In this document: piece by piece, positions 15,021 to 23,801 of the stretch
How positions within the stretch are numbered: the stretch's first letter is position 1
Layout of the letters: every line of letters starts with the position of its first letter
Source of the DNA: Thiotrichaceae bacterium
GTDB taxonomy: Bacteria; Pseudomonadota; Gammaproteobacteria; Thiotrichales; Thiotrichaceae
Length of the DNA stretch: 47,362 bases
Assembly (NCBI GenBank): GCA_026989335.1
Contig: JALSJN010000074.1
Coordinates: 1 to 47,362 of the forward strand
Reading direction: 5' to 3'
Made by a program: the position numbers and the translations under genes
Notes under the pieces: model-generated
Told to the model about the DNA's origin: nothing
The model's input: the letters and a program-made list of their open reading frames with translations, nothing else
Database searches by the model: none

Positions 15021-17066
15021 ATGTTTAACGACGGTTTTGCTAAAGACTTAAAAATTACATATTCGGCGATGATGTGGCTGTTAGTTGCGCAATTAGTGGT
15101 GATGCTACCGCTGATGTTTTTTCTCCCTATTTGGATATTACCGGTATTATTATTTTCGGCGGGCTGGCGAATGCGTGTCATGCAAGGCCATCAAGAGCAA
15201 CCTAAAAAAGTCCTAAAAACTATCATCGCTGGGATTGGTATAATTGGTCTGTTTGCCAGCGGTATGCCGATGGTTTCTTTGGATATGATGGCATCGCTAT
15301 TAATGCTCGGCTTTGCCTATAAAGCACTCGAAGTCATTGAAAAACGCGATGCTATGGTGGTAATCCTAACGGGATTTTTACTCATCGGGCTTTTATTTAT
15401 TTATTCTCAATCCATACTTGTCGCACTTTATGGTGCGTTTGCATTAACGATTTTAACCGCGGCTTTAATTGCAATTCAACATGATAAGGGCGCTGCCGTT
15501 AGCGCGAAACCTATTCTGGAAAACCTTAAACTATCTTCTTTAATGCTTTTATTATGCCTACCGCTAATGTTACTGTTTTTTATTTTTGCGCCTCGCTTTA
15601 CACCACTTTGGACGCTACCATTCTCTGGCGAAGGCCACGCTAAAACTGGTATTTCAGACAGCATGACGCCTGGTGATATTGCCAATTTAAGTCAATCTGA
15701 CGCACTTGCGTTTACGGTTAAATTTATGGGGGAGAAACCCAATCAAAATCAGCTTTACTGGCGTGGCTTAGTGATGCAACATTTTGATGGTAAAACATGG
15801 ACTCAATTTAGCGACTCACTAAGCCTCGAAGCCAGTAGAAAAAAATTACGCACGAGAGAACAATTCATAAGAAACCGTTTGGTCAAAAAAGGTTACGGCA
15901 GAGAATACGAGGTTATCTATGAAAAAACGGCTCGTCCTTGGCTATTTGCATTAACCCCCGTCGTTAATGTAAAAGGCGATGCAGTTTATGGCACTGACTA
16001 TACCCTAATGGCGAGAAGCAATATTCTTGAACCCAAAATGCTAACGTTGACGAGTTACCCAGAAGCGTTACGTGATACAACCTTAGACGAAAAAACACGC
16101 CAACGTGCCTTGCAATTACCCAAAGGGGGAAACCCGCAAACACGCGCCCTAGCAAAACGATTACTCGCCAAAGCAACATCAAAACAAGACTATGTAAACA
16201 CGGTAATGAATCGTTTTAAACAGCAAGAGTATTACTACACCCTACGCCCAGCGCTACTCGGTGATACAAATACGATTGATGAGTTTTTAATCAATAATAA
16301 AAAAGGTTTTTGCGCACACTATGCAGGTAGTTTTGTTTTTATGATGCGTGCTGTCGGTATTCCTGCGCGCGTAGTTACCGGCTATCAAGGTGGTAAATGG
16401 AATAAACAAGGTCAATTTTTATCGGTACATCAATATGATGCACATGCGTGGACAGAAGTTTGGTTTAAAGATAAAGGCTGGCTAAGGTTTGACCCTACGG
16501 CAATGGTTGCCCCTAACCGCATTGAACAAAGCCTTGAACATGCCGTAGGCGAAGCAGGTGGCTTTTTAGAAGACCAAATATTCTCCATGGAAAAATACTC
16601 ATGGCTAAGTGAACTCAAAGATAAAATGGATTCAGCGCAATACGCATGGCGCCGTTTTGTCATTGGCTATGACCGTGATAGCCAGTCGGCTTTAATAAAA
16701 AAGTTTTTTGGTGAACAGAGCTTACAAAAAATTGCCATGATAGTGGGCGGGTTTTTTATTGCAATTATTACGCTATGGTCATTACTACTTAGGCTGGGAC
16801 AAAATAATCAAAGGGAATCTGAAGAGCATCAACTTTATCGAAAGTTTTGTCACCGCTTGGAAAAACATGGCGTGAGCAAGAAGCTATCACAAAGCCCAAC
16901 AGTATTCAGCCAATATGCTGCTTCTCAATTGCCTAGTTTAGCCAATGACATAATTGCATTTACGCAATATTATTCACAATTATGTTACAACCCCAGTGAA
17001 CCTAAAAATAAAAAAGAGAACATAAAAGTCTTGAAAAGATTATTCAATAATATTAAGAGAAAATAA
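15021..17066 (+). CDS. Transglutaminase-like membrane protein (TgpA family)
   Basis: The 681-residue product has an N-terminal block of about six membrane helices (residues 15-190, DUF3488), a periplasmic transglutaminase-like domain, and a further membrane helix near 575-595 with a C-terminal DUF4129-like tail. The catalytic triad is visible: Cys431 in GFCAHYAG, His475 in DAHAWTEVW and Asp491 in RFDPTA. TgpA of Pseudomonas aeruginosa, the characterised member, is essential and envelope-linked. It starts 1 base after the DUF58 stop, so moxR, DUF58 and this gene form one operon. Confidence 0.9.
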   Translation: MFNDGFAKDLKITYSAMMWLLVAQLVVMLPLMFFLPIWILPVLLFSAGWRMRVMQGHQEQPKKVLKTIIAGIGIIGLFASGMPMVSLDMMASLLMLGFAYKALEVIEKRDAMVVILTGFLLIGLLFIYSQSILVALYGAFALTILTAALIAIQHDKGAAVSAKPILENLKLSSLMLLLCLPLMLLFFIFAPRFTPLWTLPFSGEGHAKTGISDSMTPGDIANLSQSDALAFTVKFMGEKPNQNQLYWRGLVMQHFDGKTWTQFSDSLSLEASRKKLRTREQFIRNRLVKKGYGREYEVIYEKTARPWLFALTPVVNVKGDAVYGTDYTLMARSNILEPKMLTLTSYPEALRDTTLDEKTRQRALQLPKGGNPQTRALAKRLLAKATSKQDYVNTVMNRFKQQEYYYTLRPALLGDTNTIDEFLINNKKGFCAHYAGSFVFMMRAVGIPARVVTGYQGGKWNKQGQFLSVHQYDAHAWTEVWFKDKGWLRFDPTAMVAPNRIEQSLEHAVGEAGGFLEDQIFSMEKYSWLSELKDKMDSAQYAWRRFVIGYDRDSQSALIKKFFGEQSLQKIAMIVGGFFIAIITLWSLLLRLGQNNQRESEEHQLYRKFCHRLEKHGVSKKLSQSPTVFSQYAASQLPSLANDIIAFTQYYSQLCYNPSEPKNKKENIKVLKRLFNNIKRK

Positions 17067-17153
17067 CTGCATCTTATTTACCTTCTTTAACGTATGCGGT
17101 AGTAGTCCTCTTTGATTGCTTTCGAAGAGGCACAACCAATAAGGAGATTACTC

Positions 17154-17438
17154 ATGAATACCGCATCAAAACTAACTGGACTCACACTCGCTACCGCAGC
17201 AGCAACATTATTGCTAGCAGGCTGTGGAGGAAATAAAACCACAACGACTGAGAAAGCAACCCCTGAAGCGGCAGCTAAAGTAGCCGAAGTTAAATGTTCG
17301 GGCATCAACTCGTGTAAAGGCACTGGTGCTTGTGGCTCAGCAACAAACAGTTGTGCTGGTCAAAATAGTTGTAAAGGAAAAGGCTGGATTAAAGCCAGTA
17401 AAGCAGACTGTGACACCAAGGGCGGCAAGGTTATTTAA
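17154..17438 (+). CDS. Small Cys-rich lipoprotein, possible bufferin-like metal-binding protein
   Basis: The ATG at 17154 follows a strong Shine-Dalgarno (AAGGAG, 17141-17146), and gives a lipoprotein signal with lipobox LLAGC (Cys24). A longer frame from 17112 is rejected. The 94-residue product ends in a domain with six further cysteines in a repeated pattern (CSGINSCKGTGAC, NSCAGQNSCKGKGW, then DC). The (N)SCKG(K/Q)G repeats and the final WxKxSKxDCxxKGG are found in small periplasmic proteins that have been linked to copper binding (bufferin-like). I am not sure of that assignment. No MbnB-like or DoxX partner gene is adjacent, which those systems usually have. Confidence 0.65.
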   Translation: MNTASKLTGLTLATAAATLLLAGCGGNKTTTTEKATPEAAAKVAEVKCSGINSCKGTGACGSATNSCAGQNSCKGKGWIKASKADCDTKGGKVI

Positions 17439-17444
17439 TTAGTA

Positions 17445-17524
17445 GAGATCTTTGCACAACTCGGTGGCAGAAAGCAATGGAATTTACCCATTTTTATTCG
17501 TCATCCGAGTCGTGTAAAGGTCTC
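17445..17524. repeat. Palindromic repeat family 1, copy B
   Basis: GAGATCTTTGCACAACTCGG at 17445 and CGTCATCCGAGTCGTGTAAA at 17499 are inverted arms, closing with GGTCTC at 17524. The 80-base length matches copies A and D. It begins 7 bases after the Cys-rich lipoprotein stop and is directly abutted by the MITE. Confidence 0.8.
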
Positions 17525-17691
17525 TAGGAGCTTGTCCGAGAACTAGAAACCTACTGCAAATTCCACAATCATCATATATTTGAGCTTATCAAAATCGTTA
17601 AATAGCCGTGCTATTCACCTCTTTCGATAATCACAACTTATGATAATTCTGTAATTTTCGCTACGGTCTTAGTTCTCGGACAAGCTCCTAG
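17524..17691. mobile_element. MITE with perfect 22-bp inverted ends (IS5-like target)
   Basis: CTAGGAGCTTGTCCGAGAAC... at 17524-17545 is exactly inverted at 17670-17691. The element is about 168 bases and has no coding capacity. Its extreme CTAG at both ends could be a 4-base target duplication, which fits the YTAR preference of IS5-group elements; because CTAG is palindromic it cannot be separated from the inverted repeat. The interior contains a smaller hairpin, AATAGC-CGT-GCTATT. It would be mobilised in trans by a full-length IS with the same ends. Confidence 0.8.
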
Positions 17692-17782
17692 TAACGTTTT
17701 CTGGGATCTCAAGTTGATTCTAGCGTTTCAAGTTCTGAGCATTTGTTTTATCATAGCGCCTTAATTTGCTACGCCGACTTAA

Positions 17783-18286
<504 letters not shown>

Positions 18287-18398
18287 AACCTTGCAAAGGT
18301 CAAGTTTGACCATATTATCTGAGGCAATGGTCTCACTTTGATAATGGTTAATGTTTATTTTCCTGCGTGCTGTTAAAATCACCGTCAATATGAAATGA

Positions 18399-18680
<282 letters not shown>

Positions 18681-18692
18681 ACACACCACCTT

Positions 18693-19478
18693 ATGTTAAT
18701 TACACTTTCTCCTTCAAAAGGTCAGGACTTTGACACACCGACACCATCGGAATTGTACTCTATCCCTGATCAATTAAGCGACTCACAACTGCTGATTGAA
18801 AAAGCTAAAAAGCTTGATGTAAAAGACGTGCGTGAGTTAATGGCAGTCAGTGAAAATATTTCTATCTTGAATGTTGAGCGTTTCAATACATGGAAAACAC
18901 CTTTTAACCCCGATAATGCAAAACCTGCATTATTTGCCTTTAAAGGTGATGTCTATTCAGGCATTCAAAAAGAGAAATACGATGACAATGATCTTGCCTA
19001 TGCGCAAGAGCATTTACGAATTTTGTCGGGTTTATACGGTGCGCTTCGTCCAATGGATTTAATCCAGCCTTACCGCTTAGAAATGAAAACAAAACTAAAA
19101 AATAAGCGCGGTGATAATTTGTATCAGTTTTGGGGTGAACGTATCACCGATAAACTTAATGAAACACTCAAAGGTCACACCGAAGAAGTGTTAGTTAACC
19201 TTGCCTCCAATGAATATTTTAAATCGGTTAAACCTAAAAAACTCAATGGCCGTTTACTCAATATAAACTTTAAAGAAACCAAAGAGGGTAATACACGTGT
19301 TGTCGCCATTTTTGCCAAGCGTGCGCGTGGCATGATGACTGATTTTATTTTAAGAAACCGCATCGAATATGCTGAAGATATCAAAGACTTTGGCGCAGGT
19401 GGCTATAATTATTCTGCACAAGAATCAACCGCCGATAACTGGGTCTTTACCCGTCCTCAACCTGCTCCTAAGAAATAA
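18693..19478 (+). CDS. yaaA: YaaA-family peroxide stress protein
   Basis: The 261-residue product matches the YaaA/DUF328 (UPF0246) family in length and sequence: N-terminal [13 protein letters not shown], then [13 protein letters not shown] and [22 protein letters not shown], and C-terminal [10 protein letters not shown]. coli YaaA lowers free iron and protects against hydrogen peroxide, and the protein binds DNA in vitro. The gene starts 12 bases after the ferredoxin stop, so both may be on one transcript. No signal peptide or membrane segment is seen, so it is cytoplasmic. Confidence 0.95.
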   Translation: MLITLSPSKGQDFDTPTPSELYSIPDQLSDSQLLIEKAKKLDVKDVRELMAVSENISILNVERFNTWKTPFNPDNAKPALFAFKGDVYSGIQKEKYDDNDLAYAQEHLRILSGLYGALRPMDLIQPYRLEMKTKLKNKRGDNLYQFWGERITDKLNETLKGHTEEVLVNLASNEYFKSVKPKKLNGRLLNINFKETKEGNTRVVAIFAKRARGMMTDFILRNRIEYAEDIKDFGAGGYNYSAQESTADNWVFTRPQPAPKK

Positions 19479-19603
19479 ATTTATTTCACTTCGTTTCATC
19501 GAACTATTACAAACACATTCATATCCTGCAAAGCTCTCAACTTATCAAAAGCACGAGTATTGCTTATCATCTATACTAAAGCCTAACCCACTGGAGAATA
19601 GAA

Positions 19604-20520
19604 ATGGAATTATTACCCATAGCACTGGTTGTCTTAGCCTTTATTGTCGTCACGATGGGGGTCAAGCGAGTCCACAAGGCATGGAATACACCATCGAACG
19701 GTTTGGTCGTTATACCCGCACACTAAAGCCTGGCATTCAATTTTTGATCCCTTTTATTGATGTTGTCGGCGCGAAAGTCAATATGATGGAACAAGTTGCC
19801 GATGTTCCTCAGCAAGAAGTCATCACCAAAGATAATGCGATGGTCAGTGCAGATGGCGTGGTCTTTTTTAAGGTCATGGATGCTGCTAAATCGGCTTACC
19901 GTGTCAATGATATGTATCGCGCCGTTTTGAATATTACAATGACCAATATCCGTAGCGTAATGGGTTCAATGGATTTGGATGAATTACTTTCAAAACGTGA
20001 TGAAATTAATTCACGTTTATTGTCTGTGGTTGATGAAGCGGCAGCTACATGGGGTATTAAAATAACCCGTATTGAAATTAAAGATATTAACCCGCCACAA
20101 GATTTAGTCGATTCAATGGGCCGACAAATGAAAGCTGAGCGCGAGAAGCGCGCCTTGATTTTAGAAGCTGAAGGTCAACGACAAGCACGCATATTGAATG
20201 CAGAAGGTGTTAAGCAATCACAAATTTTAGCCGCCGAAGGTGAAAAAGAAGCCTCCTTTCGAGATGCAGAGGCTCGTGAAAGACTCGCCGAAGCAGAAGC
20301 TAAAGCAACCACGATGGTATCTGAGGCAATAGCAAAAGGTGATATTCAAGCCATTAATTATTTCGTTGCACAGCGCTACACAGAGGCCTTAAAAGATATT
20401 GGTTCTGCCGATAATTCGAAAATCATTATGCTACCTTTAGAAGCAACCAGCCTATTAGGGTCACTAGCTGGTATTGCTGAAATTACTAAAGATAGCTTTT
20501 CCCAAAAAGAGGAAAAATAA
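19604..20520 (+). CDS. SPFH/band 7 (stomatin-like, QmcA-type) protein, interrupted by a one-base frameshift
   Basis: ATG 19604 has a good Shine-Dalgarno (GGAG at 19593-19596) and encodes the expected membrane anchor ([20 protein letters not shown]). At about 19671-19673 the frame is lost: GTCCACAAGG is read where GTCCCACAAGG would give [19 protein letters not shown]. One C appears to be missing. From there the SPFH domain (to about residue 190) and a coiled-coil region with [14 protein letters not shown] repeats are intact to the stop at 20520. It is either a true mutation or a sequencing error. A longer open frame reaching back to 19369 is fortuitous. The stop overlaps the NfeD start by 1 base; the two families work together in membrane microdomains. 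Confidence 0.85.
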
Positions 20521-20972
20521 TGTTCAACGGAATTTTTGATTACCTGCTGTATTGGCATTGGTGGTTATTTGCTATCGCATTGGTTATTGTTGAAATTTTC
20601 TCGGCAGGGGCTTTTTTTATCTGGATGGGAGTAGCCGCTATTCTGACAGGTTTTGTGCTGCTTGTTATGCCAGAAATGAGTTGGCAAGCTCAGTTTATTC
20701 TCTTTGCGATTTCCAGTATTGCCGCCATTTTACTGGGCCGATTATTTTTTAATCGCAAAGAAATCAATACCGAAGACCCTACACTCAGTAGCCAAGAAAG
20801 CAGCCTTATTGGTAAATCCTTTACCGTAGAGCAAGCAATAACAAACGGTAGCGGGCGGGTAAAAGTGGGCGAGTCAACATGGAAGGCTAACGGCCCTGAC
20901 TGCGAGGTCGGTAGTTCGGTGAAGGTGCTTGCAGTTGATGGTGCTGAATTAATTGTTGAACTTAAAACTTGA
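20520..20972 (+). CDS. NfeD-family membrane protein
   Basis: The 150-residue product has three or four membrane segments (about residues 15-35, 38-58 and 60-78) and a C-terminal OB-fold (residues 95-148: SSLIGKSFTVEQ to AELIVELK). This is the short NfeD form that accompanies stomatin-like proteins. Its ATG overlaps the last base of the SPFH stop (TAATG), so the two are translationally coupled, and the frameshift upstream could reduce its expression. SPFH/NfeD pairs affect membrane organisation and protein quality control. Confidence 0.9.
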   Translation: MFNGIFDYLLYWHWWLFAIALVIVEIFSAGAFFIWMGVAAILTGFVLLVMPEMSWQAQFILFAISSIAAILLGRLFFNRKEINTEDPTLSSQESSLIGKSFTVEQAITNGSGRVKVGESTWKANGPDCEVGSSVKVLAVDGAELIVELKT

Positions 20973-20984
20973 AATCAGAAGCTC

Positions 20985-21629
20985 TTACCGCGCACCTAAA
21001 ATAGATAACAATCTATTGTTATTAAGGTTCTTCGCCATATCAATCGCACTTAATCCATCACTTGTTCGTTGATATGCGGAGGAATTATGCTTTAAAAGAT
21101 AGTTCACAATATTGGGGCGATTAAACCGCGTTGCATGATGCAAGGGAATCCAGTTTTTTACTGTTTTAGCATTAACGTAAGCGCCATTTGTTACGAGATA
21201 AATAACAGCGCGATAATGCCCTCTGGCGGCTGCCATGTGCAACGCCGTTTCACCTTCTGTATTGGCTATATTGACATCGATGCCTTGTGCTAAGAGCCGG
21301 CCAATTAATTGCGCATTACCCCCACTTGCCGCATCAAATAACTCTTCTGCCTCTGGCACCTGCTGTATGGATTGATGAGCGGGCTTATACATAACGGGCT
21401 TAGGATTTGCTTTATAGTGCGCTTGCCTTACTTTTTGTAGTGCCCTTGCTTTTTTAGCTCTTAATTGCTCAGTTTGGTAGGCTTTTTCCCAGAGTAACTG
21501 CTCTTCAGGGGTACTGGGTACTGTAATGACTTCTTCACCATTATTTATGGTTTCAAAAGCACTTACTGTATTTGTAGTAAGGAAAGTTAACAGCGTGATG
21601 CTTGCAAGAAGGTGGAGAATATTTTTCAT
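20985..21629 (-). CDS. Exported ankyrin-repeat protein
   Basis: The 214-residue product has a signal peptide (residues 1-24, ending VSA), a charged linker (residues 40-85, including RAKKARALQKVRQ) and about four ankyrin repeats from residue 93: AEELFDAASGGNAQLIGRLL, then EGETALHMAAARGHYRAV, NWIPLHHATRFNRPNIV and DGLSAIDMAKNLNN. A periplasmic ankyrin protein is usually a protein-protein interaction module; the partner is unknown. It stands alone, convergent with nfeD (12 bases between stops), and has no close gene upstream on its strand. Confidence 0.8.
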   Translation of the reverse strand: MKNILHLLASITLLTFLTTNTVSAFETINNGEEVITVPSTPEEQLLWEKAYQTEQLRAKKARALQKVRQAHYKANPKPVMYKPAHQSIQQVPEAEELFDAASGGNAQLIGRLLAQGIDVNIANTEGETALHMAAARGHYRAVIYLVTNGAYVNAKTVKNWIPLHHATRFNRPNIVNYLLKHNSSAYQRTSDGLSAIDMAKNLNNNRLLSILGAR

Positions 21630-21773
21630 AAGATACCCATTATAGATGAACTATAAACGAGTATAACGAAGACATTTTAGCCAACCTTATATTCCCGATG
21701 GGCGAAGTTAAAGCATGGATAAATGACGAGTTCTTTGCACGTAGAAAAACTTGATGCCCATGAAAGCGCCAAT

Positions 21774-21806
21774 AAAAAACTCGGTCGCAAGCGAGCCGAG
21801 CTTTTA
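21774..21806. terminator. Bidirectional Rho-independent terminator
   Basis: CTCGG-TCGC-AA-GCGA-G-CCGAG at 21780-21800 forms a stable stem with one bulge. On the minus strand it runs into TTTTTT (plus-strand AAAAAA at 21774-21779), and on the plus strand into CTTTT. It lies 106 bases after the 21912 gene, which it likely terminates. Confidence 0.8.
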
Positions 21807-21911
21807 AAATAATTCTAATCTAAGACAAACTATCGAAAAGTAACCGGCGCGATTACAAACCTTGCGTATTTTTCGTAGTCATTTTTAATTAGTCCCTAAG
21901 CCAATAACGAA

Positions 21912-22844
21912 CTACCAACCACGCTCATAATTAGTATCCCAACTTGTCATAAATTGATCACTCCATTGAGGAATTTTGTTGTTATTATTTTGACGGCTCT
22001 GGTGGTTAAGGTTATGACCACGATTATGATGACGGTTACGTTGCCAGTTTCTTCTATGCCCTGGAGGGAAGGGGGCATAATTATTATTGGCTTCGCGCGG
22101 CCAGAAACGATTATTCTCACGGTAGTCATTATTATAGTTTCCGCACTCGATGACACCGCGTTTGCACAAAGTAGCACGCCATTCATACTTTATAAAACGT
22201 TTTAGGCTAGGTTTATTTTTTGCCTTAAAAGTAACATTCACAGTGGGTGAATACTCATCTCTGCCGAAGCCTGTGCCCGTTGACTCATCAGATAAATAGC
22301 CACGCATTGAAGGGGATTGCTTAAAGCGCTTATTTTCGCGTTTATAACGTCTCTGTTTTTCATTAAACACGGCAACGGCAATTACGCCCATGGCGGAGCG
22401 ATCTCCCCATGCGTTTGAATAAGAGTCACCTGCCGAAGTAAAGTAAAAGCGATTAACACGATTTTTAGACGTTCTCCAGCCCATATAGTCGGTCGATTCA
22501 TAAGGGTCTAATACATACATTTTTTCATTATTGCGTAAGTGCGACTTTTTACCGCTGAGGATATTACGCCCATCTACCGCAACAATCACGCCGACTCGCC
22601 TGCTACTGGTATTGCGTAAACGTATTTTATAACGCTTGCCTTTAATTGCTTCTAAGTAACTACGTTCTGTTTTATAACGGCTATTGTTAGCAGTATATTG
22701 ATTGAGTATCCTGCCTCTATCGTCTACAACATCCACAATAACCGTATTATTTTGATTCTCATTCCAATAATCGGCCGCTTGTACGTTAGTAAAGACAAAA
22801 ATTTGTGCCATTAATAGCGATAAAAAGAGTAAAAGGTTTTTCAT
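21912..22844 (-). CDS. Exported protein of unknown function, 310 aa
   Basis: A signal peptide (residues 1-23, ending VQA) precedes a domain of about 210 residues rich in beta strands (TVIVDVVDDRGRILNQY, KIRLRNTSSRRVGVIVAVDGRNIL), in which surface Arg and Tyr are common. The C-terminal 80 residues are an Asn/His/Arg-rich low-complexity tail (HRRNWQRNRHHNRGHN) that ends WSDQFMTSWDTNYERGW. The first domain resembles uncharacterised envelope proteins with VAVDGRNILSG motifs; I cannot name the family. The His/Asn tail may bind metal or polymer. The gene is monocistronic. Confidence 0.6.
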   Translation of the reverse strand: MKNLLLFLSLLMAQIFVFTNVQAADYWNENQNNTVIVDVVDDRGRILNQYTANNSRYKTERSYLEAIKGKRYKIRLRNTSSRRVGVIVAVDGRNILSGKKSHLRNNEKMYVLDPYESTDYMGWRTSKNRVNRFYFTSAGDSYSNAWGDRSAMGVIAVAVFNEKQRRYKRENKRFKQSPSMRGYLSDESTGTGFGRDEYSPTVNVTFKAKNKPSLKRFIKYEWRATLCKRGVIECGNYNNDYRENNRFWPREANNNYAPFPPGHRRNWQRNRHHNRGHNLNHQSRQNNNNKIPQWSDQFMTSWDTNYERGW

Positions 22845-22946
22845 ATCACAGCTCCTGTGCTGACTTAATATTTTGAAAACAATACTGTTCTCATAACCTT
22901 TACGACCGCTATTATTATTTAGAAGTTCAATATTGTAAGATTTTAC

Positions 22947-23594
22947 TTAACCTTTACGTAAGCCACTCTGTATTCTTAAGAGTGCATTTAACGCCGCGGC
23001 GGTGACATCACTACCACCCGCTGAACCTAATAAAGTAATACAAGAAACCTTCAACTTCTGATGCTTTTTCCATAGCTCTTGCTTGGCATTAGAAGCATCA
23101 ACAAAACCAGCGGGGGCCGCTATAATTAAGGCAGGCCGATCTTCTTCATCACATTCCTTAATAATTTCTAACAACCTAAAGAGTGCTGTCGGCTCATTAC
23201 CAATAAGAATAATACTGCCCGATAAATAAGGTTTCCAAGCATCAATTGCCGTCATACTACGTGTTTGTTTATTCGATTTTGCTTGCGAAATAACACTCGC
23301 TTTCTTAATCAAACAAATAGGTTCTTCTTTTAAATATTTTTGTTTTACGCCACAAATTACATTTTCGGCATCACACAATAACTCAAAATCATCATCAAGA
23401 ATTTCCAATGCTTTATCAATCACATCCTCGCTAAACCTCAGTGATTCAAGGATACTTAAATCACCACTGGCTTGAACCATTTGTATTGCTACTTTTTGCT
23501 CTAATTCACTCAAGTGAGCAAGATTTAGCTCATCACTTACAAACTGAGTGTACTTTTTTCTGATCTTTAATGGGTTTTTTTCGTACTTAGCCAT
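22947..23594 (-). CDS. CbiC/CobH-like precorrin-8X methylmutase family protein, catalytic His absent
   Basis: The family isomerises precorrin-8X to hydrogenobyrinate by moving the C-11 methyl group. Family features are GNEPTALFRLLEI, IAAPAGFVDASNAK and the C-terminal LGSAGGSDVTAAALNALL. In known enzymes the catalytic His lies in an (I/V)HACG or HATG motif; here the equivalent is MVQASGD, with Gln in place of His. The start chosen is ATG 23594; an upstream TTG at 23615 adds 7 residues. Length (215 residues) is normal. No other cobalamin gene is nearby. It may be a diverged, non-catalytic or differently acting paralogue. Confidence 0.72.
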   Translation of the reverse strand: MAKYEKNPLKIRKKYTQFVSDELNLAHLSELEQKVAIQMVQASGDLSILESLRFSEDVIDKALEILDDDFELLCDAENVICGVKQKYLKEEPICLIKKASVISQAKSNKQTRSMTAIDAWKPYLSGSIILIGNEPTALFRLLEIIKECDEEDRPALIIAAPAGFVDASNAKQELWKKHQKLKVSCITLLGSAGGSDVTAAALNALLRIQSGLRKG

Positions 23595-23801
23595 GGCAAA
23601 ATTATGTGACTGCAAGGAACTTAATTATAAATAATAATTCACATGACATGTTTATTTTATGATTAAAAGTATTTATTAACTTCATTAATCCATGACAGGC
23701 AATAATATTTTATGCAATATATTCAGTTCCGGTTAATAAATAAGCTGTTAGTATTGAGGGGGTAGCTGTTCTTACACTAAACTCAATATAGGTGGTATCA
23801 A

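Noticed and set aside
18298-18316. Hairpin GGTCAA-G-TTTGACC after coaD as a terminator
   Set aside because: The stem is short with a minimal loop and no T-run follows.
19369-19603. N-terminal extension of the SPFH open frame
   Set aside because: It overlaps the end of yaaA, has no family match, and the true anchor and Shine-Dalgarno are in the other frame from 19604.
19665-19680. Programmed frameshift in the SPFH gene
   Set aside because: No slippery heptamer, stop-codon context or downstream structure is present; a simple base loss or sequencing error is likelier.
21721-21742. Further family-1 repeat arm (GAGTTCTTTGCACG)
   Set aside because: Only about 12 bases fit and no matching right arm is seen within 200 bases.
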